Shown here one piece after another: positions 14,648 through 22,414 of a stretch of 40,847 nucleotides of DNA (its first letter is position 1; every line of letters starts with the position of its first letter). The notes below the pieces were generated by a model that worked only from the letters and a program-made list of their open reading frames with translations, was not told where the DNA came from and made no database searches. The position numbers were made by a program, and so were the translations under genes. Location: contig CAIVCR010000034.1 in assembly GCA_903904515.1 (NCBI GenBank), positions 1-40,847 of the forward strand. The letters run 5' to 3'. This DNA comes from an uncultured Bacteroidia bacterium (GTDB lineage Bacteria; Bacteroidota; Bacteroidia; Bacteroidales; Prolixibacteraceae).

Positions 14648-16213
14648 TTAGTTCCAGTTGTTTTTTACCTGAGCGTTTAAAACCGGGTTTGCATCTTTTT
14701 CTGATTGCGGAATCGGAAGCAATTCGTGATATGGCTTAACCGGCTGAATACCCAGAGCGGCTTGTTTCTCTGCGTTTATCGTCGAAACCAGCGTTCCCCA
14801 ACGGACGAGATCGAAGAATCTTGATTGTTCTCCGGCCAGTTCAATCTGCCGTTCTCTCCTCAAGATGGTCCTGGCTGATAGCTGATCCCCAAGCGAATTA
14901 TATTGAAAGGCTCCTGACCGTGCGCGAACCTGATTGATAAGAGGTAAGGCGGTTTCAGCCTGATTGTTTTCAATCAAAGCTTCTGCCTGCATCAGTAAAA
15001 CATCGGCAAAACGAATTACTTGTCCATTAATTGGACTTTCGGGTTCACCATACGACATTACATTTTCATAATACTGGTATTTACGCCATGAAACCTGCCC
15101 GTTGTTTACTGTTTCGCCATATTGGACTATCCCATCAGGGCATTGGTCACAATAGTTACCATCACCACCAAATGCCCCTGAAGCGGAGTAAAAGGTTTTT
15201 GCTGCCCTCGGATCGGTATAGCTTTTGCCGTTAGCATCAGGGTAGGTGAACGAATTTATTAAAGCATCCGATACCAATACATTCCACCAGTCATTAAAGC
15301 CATATTCCATTGCGCGGTCAGAAACGGTGCATTTACCGCCCCATGTTTCCTGTCCGCCAAACATATAATAGGCATTTCCTGTTCCCCAGCCTTCCCATGG
15401 CCCGTTCATAACTGCAAAAAGGGTCTCTTTTGTTTTGATATCATTCACAAACATGTCGTCAAGATCATTTGCCAGGGCATAATCATATGGAGCAGAACTT
15501 AGTGTTCCAAGTTGTGCAGCGGCTTCAGCATATTTTTTTTCATACAAATAAACTTTTCCCAGTAAAGCAACGGCAGCACCTCTTGTAACGCGCCCGTAAT
15601 CAGCATCCGGATAGGATAATGGCAAATTTTTTATTGCCTCAATTAGTGTCGTTTCGATAGATGTCCATACCTGAGCGGCAGGGGTTCTGGAAGACTCAAT
15701 AATATAATGATCCGATAATTTTGTTTTTAAGGGGACATCACCATAGCAGGTAACCAGCCAGAAATAGGCCAGCGAACGTAAAAATTGAGCCTCTCCGGAT
15801 ATTCTTTTGCTTAATTCAATATCTGACGGGACGGTTGATTTCCAGGTTTGCAACTGATCAATTACAAAATTTGTTCTGAAAACTATTTTGAAACATGAGT
15901 CGAACAAATAATTTAGTTCAGTAGTATTTGCATTATGAGTGTAAATAGGAAATTCAAGTAAACTACCCTCTAAAGGGAAATTTTTCTCAGCATCATTTCC
16001 AAGAAGGTCGAAGATGAAATAAAACTCACGGCAATACATGCCGGTATATAATAGTGGGGTGTACATCGCCGTTGACGCTTCAGTAAAGGCCTCTGCACTA
16101 TTAAAAAAGGTGGAACCGATGTAGCCGTTGTCGTTTTTTACATTCAGGGCCTTTTCACTACAACCTGTAACCATTAAAAATAGTAGAACCGAAAATATGA
16201 TAGATTTTTTCAT
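14648..16213 (-). CDS. SusD/RagB-family outer-membrane glycan-binding lipoprotein
   Basis: A 521-residue surface lipoprotein. The signal peptide ends in a lipobox (LMVTGCS, Cys 18). The middle holds the TPR-like helices of the SusD fold (AQFLRSLAYFWLVTCYGDVP; 'GAAVALLGKVYLYEKKYAEA'), and the C-terminal part has the RagB/SusD hallmark 'RRERQIELAGEQSRFFDLVR' (about 450-470). It caps the SusC channel and captures oligosaccharides at the cell surface. The start is 13 bp after the SusC stop, so the two are one transcript. Glycan specificity cannot be read from the sequence; the neighbouring rhamnosidase suggests a rhamnose-containing polymer. Confidence 0.96.
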   Translation of the reverse strand: MKKSIIFSVLLFLMVTGCSEKALNVKNDNGYIGSTFFNSAEAFTEASTAMYTPLLYTGMYCREFYFIFDLLGNDAEKNFPLEGSLLEFPIYTHNANTTELNYLFDSCFKIVFRTNFVIDQLQTWKSTVPSDIELSKRISGEAQFLRSLAYFWLVTCYGDVPLKTKLSDHYIIESSRTPAAQVWTSIETTLIEAIKNLPLSYPDADYGRVTRGAAVALLGKVYLYEKKYAEAAAQLGTLSSAPYDYALANDLDDMFVNDIKTKETLFAVMNGPWEGWGTGNAYYMFGGQETWGGKCTVSDRAMEYGFNDWWNVLVSDALINSFTYPDANGKSYTDPRAAKTFYSASGAFGGDGNYCDQCPDGIVQYGETVNNGQVSWRKYQYYENVMSYGEPESPINGQVIRFADVLLMQAEALIENNQAETALPLINQVRARSGAFQYNSLGDQLSARTILRRERQIELAGEQSRFFDLVRWGTLVSTINAEKQAALGIQPVKPYHELLPIPQSEKDANPVLNAQVKNNWN

Positions 16214-16226
16214 AGCTGAAATATTA

Positions 16227-19200
16227 TTAGAAATTTAATTGTAATCCAATTCTGTATGTTGTTGGATTAGGATGTTGAGTCATGTCAATTCCCCGTTGGA
16301 AAATATAATTGTTCGAGTCAGTCGGGGAGCTTGATGAGATTTCCGGGTCGTATCCAGAATACTTTGTGAGTGTAAACAGATTCTGAATCGCTACATAAAC
16401 TCTAAGTTTTGTGAATGAGCTGTAAAATAAGTTTTTTGGGAGCGTATATCCAACGGAAATATTTTTCATTCTGAAGTAGGCTCCGTTCTCAACGTACCAG
16501 GTTGAAAATAGCATATTTGTTCCCGAATTTTGGGCCGCTGCCGGCATATCGGTAACATCACCATCTTTTTTCCATCGTCTTAGTACATCAGTGGTCTGGT
16601 TGAATGAATTTGTCATTCCTTCAAACCAGTATTTATTCCCATTAACCGCACTTACTCCTGCAATACCCTGGAATTGCATCTGGATATCGATGTTTTTATA
16701 GTAAGCATTAATGACTCCGCCATATTGCCATTTGGGAGAGGGGTTACCAAGATAAGTCCGGTCTTTGGCGTCAACATATCCATCGCCATTTATATCCTTA
16801 TAAATAAAGTCCCCTGGTTTTATGCCGGTTATATATTCAGTGACTGCGCCATTTGTTTTTTTATTGGTTGCGGAATTTAGAAGGTCAACTTCTGCCTGAC
16901 TTACAGCCACATGATCAACTTTATAACCGTAATAGGAAGCGAGCGGATGTCCGATGTCAGTACGGGTTGAATTCCCGATTCCAGGAATAAATTCTCCATT
17001 GGAGATCGGATTATTTCCTAGTGTCCCTAATGCGGTTACTTTATTCGTACTATAGGTTAAATTGCCGGTAAAATCCCATTTAATAGCACCTGAATCATGG
17101 ATGTAGGATATGGCTGACTCAAGTCCGCTATTTTTCATGCTGGCAGCATTGACCATTAGCGTGCCGTTCTGTCCTGGCAGCCCTAATCCGGTTGTGAGCG
17201 GAAGTGTTGTATTTATCAATAAATCATTATTGTTTCGATGATAATAATCAAAGGTGAAATTGAGTTTGTTCTTTAAAAATCCGATGTCAATACCAAGATC
17301 ATATTGGGTTGTCTCTTCCCATTTTAGGTTTGGATTTGCCATAGAATTCACGGTAGAGCCTATAGAATATGGGATTCCATCACCAAATGAATAGACGATA
17401 TTATTGGAACTTCCTTTCCATAGATTTTGTGTTGTAAGGAATGGGGCAATATTATCATTCCCTGTTTTGCCATAACTACTCCTTAATTTAAGATTTGAAA
17501 TTGAACTTACCGATTTCATAAATTCTTCCTCCGAAAGTGTCCATCCCAAGCCAATACCATAAAAAGTTCCCCATCGATTGTTTGCTCCAAATACACTTGA
17601 AGCGTCACGGCGAGCGCTTACATTTAGAACATATCGCTCCTTGTAGGTATATCCCGCCCGACTGAAATAGGATAACCTGGCTTTGCCGCTATTAACGTTT
17701 GCACCGGTTACTGAATTAGAATTAGCAAGCGCAACATTCTGAATTGAGGTGCTCGTGTAATTAGATCCTGCAACAGCGATGGAACGATAATTATTTGATG
17801 GGGAATAGGTGTTTCCCAATGTTGCACTTATCAAATGATCTCCAAACTGCTTATTGTAATTAAAGAAGTTCTCCAAAATCACACTGTAATAGTAATTGTA
17901 ATTTTCGCTCATGTCGGCAGTTGTTTTAATGAAATTGCCGCCATTTGAGGGATAATTGAAGTTAATATCATGGTAGTTTCCTGAGGATAGTCTGGCCTGA
18001 GATTTGGCTGTTAATCCTGAGAATATATCAACTTCAGCGTTCAGCTCAAGTTCTGAGTCCAGAGATTTAGATTGATAATCTGTATTGTGAACTGCATTCA
18101 GCGGATTGTTAGAATCCTGCAGGTCACTGATCTTGTCAGCCCGTGAATAACCCCCTAAATTCGTAGGGTCGAGTACAGGCAGGTAAGGTGGCATTCTGAG
18201 CGCATCATTGAAATTCGCCAGAACACCTTTATTCACATCATTTTTTACACGCAGGTTTTCTGAAAGGCGGACTTTTTTATTTAGCAGCGTCTGGTCTAAT
18301 TTAAATCCGAAGCTGGCACGCTGAAAATCCCGGTCAATAACTGTAGATTCATGATTCTGATAACCTGCTGAAAATGAATAGGTCGAATTGTCACCTCCAC
18401 CGAAAATCCGAATGTTATGATTATTTATCGTGGCATTTCTAAAGACCTCTTTTTGCCAGTCCGTTCGCGTAATCCGAACATCGGCGGTTTTGAGCTTATC
18501 TGTAAGTGGCAAGTTAGCAGCTGCCTGAACATCTGCAACTAAATCTACATCCTGTGTCGCATTCAGCATATTGTATCGTTTGCTTACAGAAGCCACACCA
18601 ATTGATCCGTCGTATTCAACCTGAATTTTTCCTTTCTTACCCCTTTTTGTAGTAATAATGACAACCCCATTCGCTGCGGCAGAACCATAAATGGCAGTAG
18701 ATGAAGCATCTTTTAATACCGTGATACTTTCCATATCTGAAGCCGGAACCGAATTAATATTTCCCCCTTGAATACCATCGATAACATAGAGGGGGTCTGA
18801 GTTTGTAAATGATCCGACTCCTCGTATGATAATTCGTGCACCAGCACCTGGATCACCACTGTTATCTATCACCTGAACACCAGCCATTTTACCTTGAAGG
18901 GTCTGCCGTGCATCGGTAACAGAGAGTCCCATGATTTCCTGGTCCGAAATCTTAGCAATGGCACTGGCCACATTTTTCCGCGAAGCCGTTGAATACCCAA
19001 TCGCAATAACTTCATCGATTCCAACAGTTTCAGATAACATTTTTACCAGTATATTGGTCATATTGCCAATGGAGATCTCCTGTGTTTTCATCCCTATGAA
19101 TGAAAAAACTACTGTTTTTGTATCGTTGGGTACCTGAAGATTGAAATTTCCCTCTGCGTCTGATGAAACGCCTAATGTAGTCCCCTTGACTATTACGGAA

Positions 19201-19664
19201 ACTCCAGGTAGTGGCTCACCTTTATCATCAGTAACCTTCCCTTTTAGTTGTTTTTTTTGTTGCTGTTCGGACAATATTGCCTCCACCTCAGCTTTTGAGC
19301 TCTCTTTAGTGGTGATCACTATCTGCCGGTCAAATACTTTATAGGTATTATCAGAGGATTTGAAGGCCTGGTTTAGGATCTCTTCTACGGTCTCGTTATT
19401 TGCACTTACGGTTACCTCTTTGTTTAAGTCGATAATGTTATCGTAGTAAACAAAGATAAACTCACTGCTGCTCTCGATTTTATCGAAAAGTTGTTTCACA
19501 GTGACGCGCTCAAGATCCAGCGTGAATTTCGCGCTTTGTGAATAGCTGGTCTTGGCCGAAGCTGTTGTTAATGAAATAAGTAATATGAGGGAACATAATT
19601 TCATAATCAATATGAATTTTTTAAAGTTCCGGATATACGGAACCAATAACCCAAATTTTTGCAT
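16227..19664 (-). CDS. SusC/RagA-family TonB-dependent receptor with STN signalling domain
   Basis: From the ATG at 19664 the protein has 1145 residues. The frame is open to 19736, but that start lies inside a hairpin and gives no sensible N-terminus. Order: a signal segment (helix about 20-37), an STN domain (about 46-118) that contacts the FecR anti-sigma protein, a carboxypeptidase-regulatory-like domain (about 140-210; 'GKVTDDKGEPLPGVSVIVKG'), the 'DEVIAIGY' entry to the plug (about 217), the plug with 'LQGKMAGVQVI' and 'VIDGIQGG', and a long beta-barrel ending in 'YRIGLQLNF', the terminal aromatic signature. It imports oligosaccharides with TonB energy. The STN domain with adjacent FecR and ECF sigma genes indicates trans-envelope control by the bound glycan. 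Confidence 0.96.
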   Translation of the reverse strand: MQKFGLLVPYIRNFKKFILIMKLCSLILLISLTTASAKTSYSQSAKFTLDLERVTVKQLFDKIESSSEFIFVYYDNIIDLNKEVTVSANNETVEEILNQAFKSSDNTYKVFDRQIVITTKESSKAEVEAILSEQQQKKQLKGKVTDDKGEPLPGVSVIVKGTTLGVSSDAEGNFNLQVPNDTKTVVFSFIGMKTQEISIGNMTNILVKMLSETVGIDEVIAIGYSTASRKNVASAIAKISDQEIMGLSVTDARQTLQGKMAGVQVIDNSGDPGAGARIIIRGVGSFTNSDPLYVIDGIQGGNINSVPASDMESITVLKDASSTAIYGSAAANGVVIITTKRGKKGKIQVEYDGSIGVASVSKRYNMLNATQDVDLVADVQAAANLPLTDKLKTADVRITRTDWQKEVFRNATINNHNIRIFGGGDNSTYSFSAGYQNHESTVIDRDFQRASFGFKLDQTLLNKKVRLSENLRVKNDVNKGVLANFNDALRMPPYLPVLDPTNLGGYSRADKISDLQDSNNPLNAVHNTDYQSKSLDSELELNAEVDIFSGLTAKSQARLSSGNYHDINFNYPSNGGNFIKTTADMSENYNYYYSVILENFFNYNKQFGDHLISATLGNTYSPSNNYRSIAVAGSNYTSTSIQNVALANSNSVTGANVNSGKARLSYFSRAGYTYKERYVLNVSARRDASSVFGANNRWGTFYGIGLGWTLSEEEFMKSVSSISNLKLRSSYGKTGNDNIAPFLTTQNLWKGSSNNIVYSFGDGIPYSIGSTVNSMANPNLKWEETTQYDLGIDIGFLKNKLNFTFDYYHRNNNDLLINTTLPLTTGLGLPGQNGTLMVNAASMKNSGLESAISYIHDSGAIKWDFTGNLTYSTNKVTALGTLGNNPISNGEFIPGIGNSTRTDIGHPLASYYGYKVDHVAVSQAEVDLLNSATNKKTNGAVTEYITGIKPGDFIYKDINGDGYVDAKDRTYLGNPSPKWQYGGVINAYYKNIDIQMQFQGIAGVSAVNGNKYWFEGMTNSFNQTTDVLRRWKKDGDVTDMPAAAQNSGTNMLFSTWYVENGAYFRMKNISVGYTLPKNLFYSSFTKLRVYVAIQNLFTLTKYSGYDPEISSSSPTDSNNYIFQRGIDMTQHPNPTTYRIGLQLNF

Positions 19665-19718
19665 AGATTTGTTTGGTTTTAATTTATTTTTTATAATTTT
19701 CGATTGAGTTAAAACTTT

Positions 19719-19748
19719 TGACAGGCTATACTGCAATATGGCCTGTCA
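19719..19748. terminator. Hairpin between FecR and SusC genes
   Basis: TGACAGGC and GCCTGTCA form a perfect 8-base stem, extended by ATA/TAT after a mismatch, with loop CTGCAA (plus sense). Seven T follow on the plus strand (19749-19755). On the minus (coding) strand the exit side is AAAAGTTTT, so it is not a standard terminator for FecR. It lies 55 bp before the chosen SusC start and could be a partial terminator, a leader structure or a 3'-end for plus-strand transcripts. Confidence 0.5.
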
Positions 19749-19800
19749 TTTTTTTGTCCGGTTAGTCATTTCATTGGCATTTTTGTTTAAAAGGATAGTA

Positions 19801-20997
19801 CTATTTTTTCTCTTTCACAGTCAGGAAAATGGTATTCCCGATAATTTCATATTTTAGGGGTGCAGTGGCACAAATAATTTTAAAAACGTCTTCACAATTA
19901 CTCTTCAGGTCAAGTTTCCCTGTTAGTGACATGTTGTTTACCCTTGGGTCGGTGTAGCTGATTGTCATATCGTAATATCTTGATAATTTGCGTGTTAATG
20001 AGTGTATAGGTTCTTTTGTGCAAAGCATCCAACCATCTTTCCATGAAATAAAAGGTATTACATTGGTCTCTTCCAGCGTTGATTGGTGAGTTAATATTTT
20101 ATAATTCAGCAATTCATTGGGTTTCATGATTATGGCTTCTGATCCACATAAAGCTTCAATGCTTCCCTCCACCAAAACGACAGATATGCCGCAATCATCC
20201 TTATAGGCAGAAATATTAAATTTAGTTCCCAGCACTTTGACTTTGATCTGGTCGGATATCACGATGAATGGCTTAGCTGCATTATGGGCAACTTCCAGAT
20301 ACCCTTCGCCTTCGATATATATCTCGCGGGTTTTTCCGTTAAATGTAACGGGATAAATAGCCCGGCTACCCGAATTAAGCCACAGTTTGGTTCCATCCGC
20401 CAGTTCAATATTTGATCTTTTACCTCTGGGTACGATTAACTGGTTCATTTGCAAAGCCTCTGAGCTTTTAATCAGATCTTCTGTGTGAAACTGTTTTCCT
20501 GTTTTTGTTTCGAGCTTTCCTGACTGATTATATTTTAATTCAACCTCTTTGTTTGTGAAATTCTTTTGCGTATGATCAGCAAAAATTAGTTTGATATCGT
20601 TGTCAGGATCTATTTTTGCCGCTATGCTTTGGTAATCTATGGCGGTTTTTATTGTTGCGTTTAGCTGGATCATTAACCAGCCTGTGAATCCAAGAATTAG
20701 AAGAATTCCGGCTGCAGCATACCATTTTTTTAACCGTTTAAAACGGGTTGCACTTTTACTCTCCGACTGCTCGATTTTTTCCCATAATTCCGATACTTCT
20801 GTTTCTGAGAGCGATTTGTCATTTTTACCAAGCCCTTTAAGAATAAATCTTGCATGCTCAAATTCCTTATGTTGTGATGGATTCTCTTTTACCCAGGTTT
20901 CCCAAAATTGATTCGATTCCTCATCGGGCTGTAATACCCAATGAACAAACTCCGGATTATGGATAAATTCAACTATTTTTTGTTCGTCAGCAGACAT
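19801..20997 (-). CDS. FecR-family anti-sigma factor
   Basis: A 398-residue single-pass inner-membrane protein. The N-terminal cytoplasmic part (1-88, with W20 and 'FWETWVKENP' typical of the family) binds the ECF sigma factor; a membrane helix spans about 92-111; the periplasmic part has the FecR domain ('RGKRSNIELADGTKLWLNSG', 'EIYIEGEGYLEVAH', 'VKVLGTKFNISAY') and a C-terminal DUF4974-type domain ('LTRKLSRYYDMTISYTD') that touches the receptor's STN domain. It lies between the sigma gene (166 bp upstream) and SusC (136 bp downstream). It keeps the sigma factor inactive until SusC signals that substrate is bound. Confidence 0.95.
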   Translation of the reverse strand: MSADEQKIVEFIHNPEFVHWVLQPDEESNQFWETWVKENPSQHKEFEHARFILKGLGKNDKSLSETEVSELWEKIEQSESKSATRFKRLKKWYAAAGILLILGFTGWLMIQLNATIKTAIDYQSIAAKIDPDNDIKLIFADHTQKNFTNKEVELKYNQSGKLETKTGKQFHTEDLIKSSEALQMNQLIVPRGKRSNIELADGTKLWLNSGSRAIYPVTFNGKTREIYIEGEGYLEVAHNAAKPFIVISDQIKVKVLGTKFNISAYKDDCGISVVLVEGSIEALCGSEAIIMKPNELLNYKILTHQSTLEETNVIPFISWKDGWMLCTKEPIHSLTRKLSRYYDMTISYTDPRVNNMSLTGKLDLKSNCEDVFKIICATAPLKYEIIGNTIFLTVKEKK

Positions 20998-21163
20998 TGT
21001 TTGGGTAGCATTTTCTATAAGAAGGGGAGAGGATTGATTTTGTACTCAGTTAATCTTATTTTTTTTCATTTTTTTTGCCGGGTAATTTTTAATGAATGTT
21101 ACAATCACCTGGCTGCCTGCTGGAGGATGGAAAAGTTAATCGATTTTTTGACGGGGATTCAAA

Positions 21164-21769
21164 TTATCTTTTTAACCTTAATCGATTGGATGGCAGAAAG
21201 AACAGAAACATATTTTTCGGAAAGTTTTCTCTTAATTTTTCCATTCCACGAAAAACCAGGTTACGAGCCGATTGATAGTTCATGTTCATTACCTTACTTA
21301 ACTCCGCATAACTAAGGTCAGAAACGAATTTTAAATAGATGGCTTCTTTCTGCCTTGGGCTTAAATTAGACATTGCTTTATCTAACTGCACGTATCGGAT
21401 CCGCTCAGATTCGTCATCAATAATTTCATCTTCTACAGATACGGTATATATAAAAGGTAGTTTTTCTAAATCTATTGAACCAATTATACCGGATTTATCC
21501 AGGGATTTAATTATTTTTCGTTTTAGCGATTTAAAAAGGTATAGTTTTATATTGTTGGTGCTACCCAAACCAGACCTGGATCTGGCAAGTTTGACGAAAA
21601 TGTCTTGTATACAGTCTTTTACAAGTGCATGGTCATTTGTGAAATGACAACCAAACCGGTAAAGCGACTGAACATATCTATTATAGATATCCCGGAATGC
21701 CTCCTGGTCACCTGCTATAAATTTATTCCATAATAAAGTATCCGAATTGATCTGGTATTCTTTCCCCAT
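21164..21769 (-). CDS. ECF-type RNA polymerase sigma-70 factor
   Basis: A 201-residue extracytoplasmic-function sigma factor. Region 2 spans about 26-90 ('FRDIYNRYVQSLYRFG', 'VKDCIQDIFVKL', the -10 recognition helix) and region 4 about 130-183 ('LSPRQKEAIYLKFVSDLSY', 'YQSARNLVFRGMEKLRE', the -35 recognition helix). It is the first gene of the FecR-SusC-SusD regulatory unit and should drive SusC transcription when FecR releases it. A Bacteroidota-type promoter and a long hairpin lie upstream. The tail is unusual in being hydrophobic then basic (FLFFLPSNRLRLKR), and its end is close to a T-rich segment. Confidence 0.95.
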   Translation of the reverse strand: MGKEYQINSDTLLWNKFIAGDQEAFRDIYNRYVQSLYRFGCHFTNDHALVKDCIQDIFVKLARSRSGLGSTNNIKLYLFKSLKRKIIKSLDKSGIIGSIDLEKLPFIYTVSVEDEIIDDESERIRYVQLDKAMSNLSPRQKEAIYLKFVSDLSYAELSKVMNMNYQSARNLVFRGMEKLRENFPKNMFLFFLPSNRLRLKR

Positions 21770-21801
21770 CTAATGCGTTACATTTTTTTCTATACAATTA
21801 C

Positions 21802-21833
21802 CAAAAGTAGAAATTAAAAGGATGTAAAACGAA
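21802..21833 (-). promoter_or_regulatory. Promoter of the ECF sigma gene
   Basis: On the minus strand a -7 box TACTTTTG (21802-21809, consensus TAnnTTTG) is preceded after exactly 20 nt by TTCG (21830-21833, consensus TTTG, one mismatch). It lies 33 nt upstream of the sigma ATG at 21769. The -33 element falls in one arm of the 21830-21870 hairpin. Confidence 0.5.
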
Positions 21834-21870
21834 ACACTAATTTACAATACCTATTGAAATTAGTGTTTCG
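21830..21870. terminator. Perfect 14-bp stem, possible terminator of the 56-residue protein gene
   Basis: CGAAACACTAATTT (21830-21843) and AAATTAGTGTTTCG (21857-21870) match without error around a 13-base loop. On the minus strand it exits into TTTT and a T-rich stretch, and it lies 195 bp after the stop of the small gene. It overlaps the -33 element of the sigma promoter, so a regulatory role is also possible. Confidence 0.5.
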
Positions 21871-22064
21871 GGCCTAAGATTAAACCTGAACTTTTAAATA
21901 CTCTTTATTGCAATGCGGATTTTGATCTGAATCATTAGGAATGACTAGCCTGGAGAGGTTATGACCAACGTTTCTATATTTAAAACCGCTATCATCAAAA
22001 ATATAAAAGCAGTTTGAAATGGTTTAACGATGCGTTATGAAGCCTTTAAATGAAAGCAGTTGGA

Positions 22065-22235
22065 TTATATTTTTTTTAGGCTTGAGTGTTTTAAATGATG
22101 GGAAAAGATTCCTGAGGGAATATCCCACCTGCTTCTCATATACTTGTGATACCTCTCGATTTTATGCGGATTATATAAAAAATAAGCGACATAATAATCG
22201 AAGATCCATTCGAGCTTCTCCAGATATTTTTTCAT
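22065..22235 (-). CDS. Small basic aromatic-rich protein of unknown function (56 residues)
   Basis: The frame begins at ATG 22235 with MKKYLEKLEWIFDYYVAYFL, continues with a basic, aromatic middle (YNPHKIERYHKYMRSRW) and ends after SSLKKI at TAA 22065. The segment EWIFDYYVAYFLY is a possible amphipathic or membrane-associating helix followed by a positive cluster. An AAAGGA sits at the right distance before the ATG (AAAGGATAAGCT-ATG), a ribosome-binding site better than at most genes here, which supports translation. I cannot assign a function. A plus-strand frame over the same region (22037-22237) is its shadow. It lies between the rhamnosidase and the ECF sigma gene on the same strand. Confidence 0.6.
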   Translation of the reverse strand: MKKYLEKLEWIFDYYVAYFLYNPHKIERYHKYMRSRWDIPSGIFSHHLKHSSLKKI

Positions 22236-22414
22236 AGCTTATCCTTTATTAATTGGTCTTTTCACGAGCTATAGCAGTTGCATCTTCATAAGGATTTAAG
22301 GTTAATAGTTCGGTTTACAAATAAACATAAAAATTATCAATTGAAAAATTTTCTTGTCAAAATATCAGCATTTTACGATTAAAAAATGAACTGTATTCAA
22401 AGTTACAATATTCA

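Larger units (their letters stand above)
21770..22064. other. Intergenic region with the sigma-gene promoter and a long hairpin
   Basis: Just under 300 bp between the small protein gene and the ECF sigma gene, both on the minus strand. It holds the promoter at 21802-21833 and the 14-bp stem at 21830-21870. The rest is AT-rich and without genes. Confidence 0.5.

Noticed and set aside
20941..21315. 124-codon plus-strand frame between the sigma and FecR genes
   Set aside because: It overlaps the ends of both minus-strand genes and has no ribosome-binding site or known motif.
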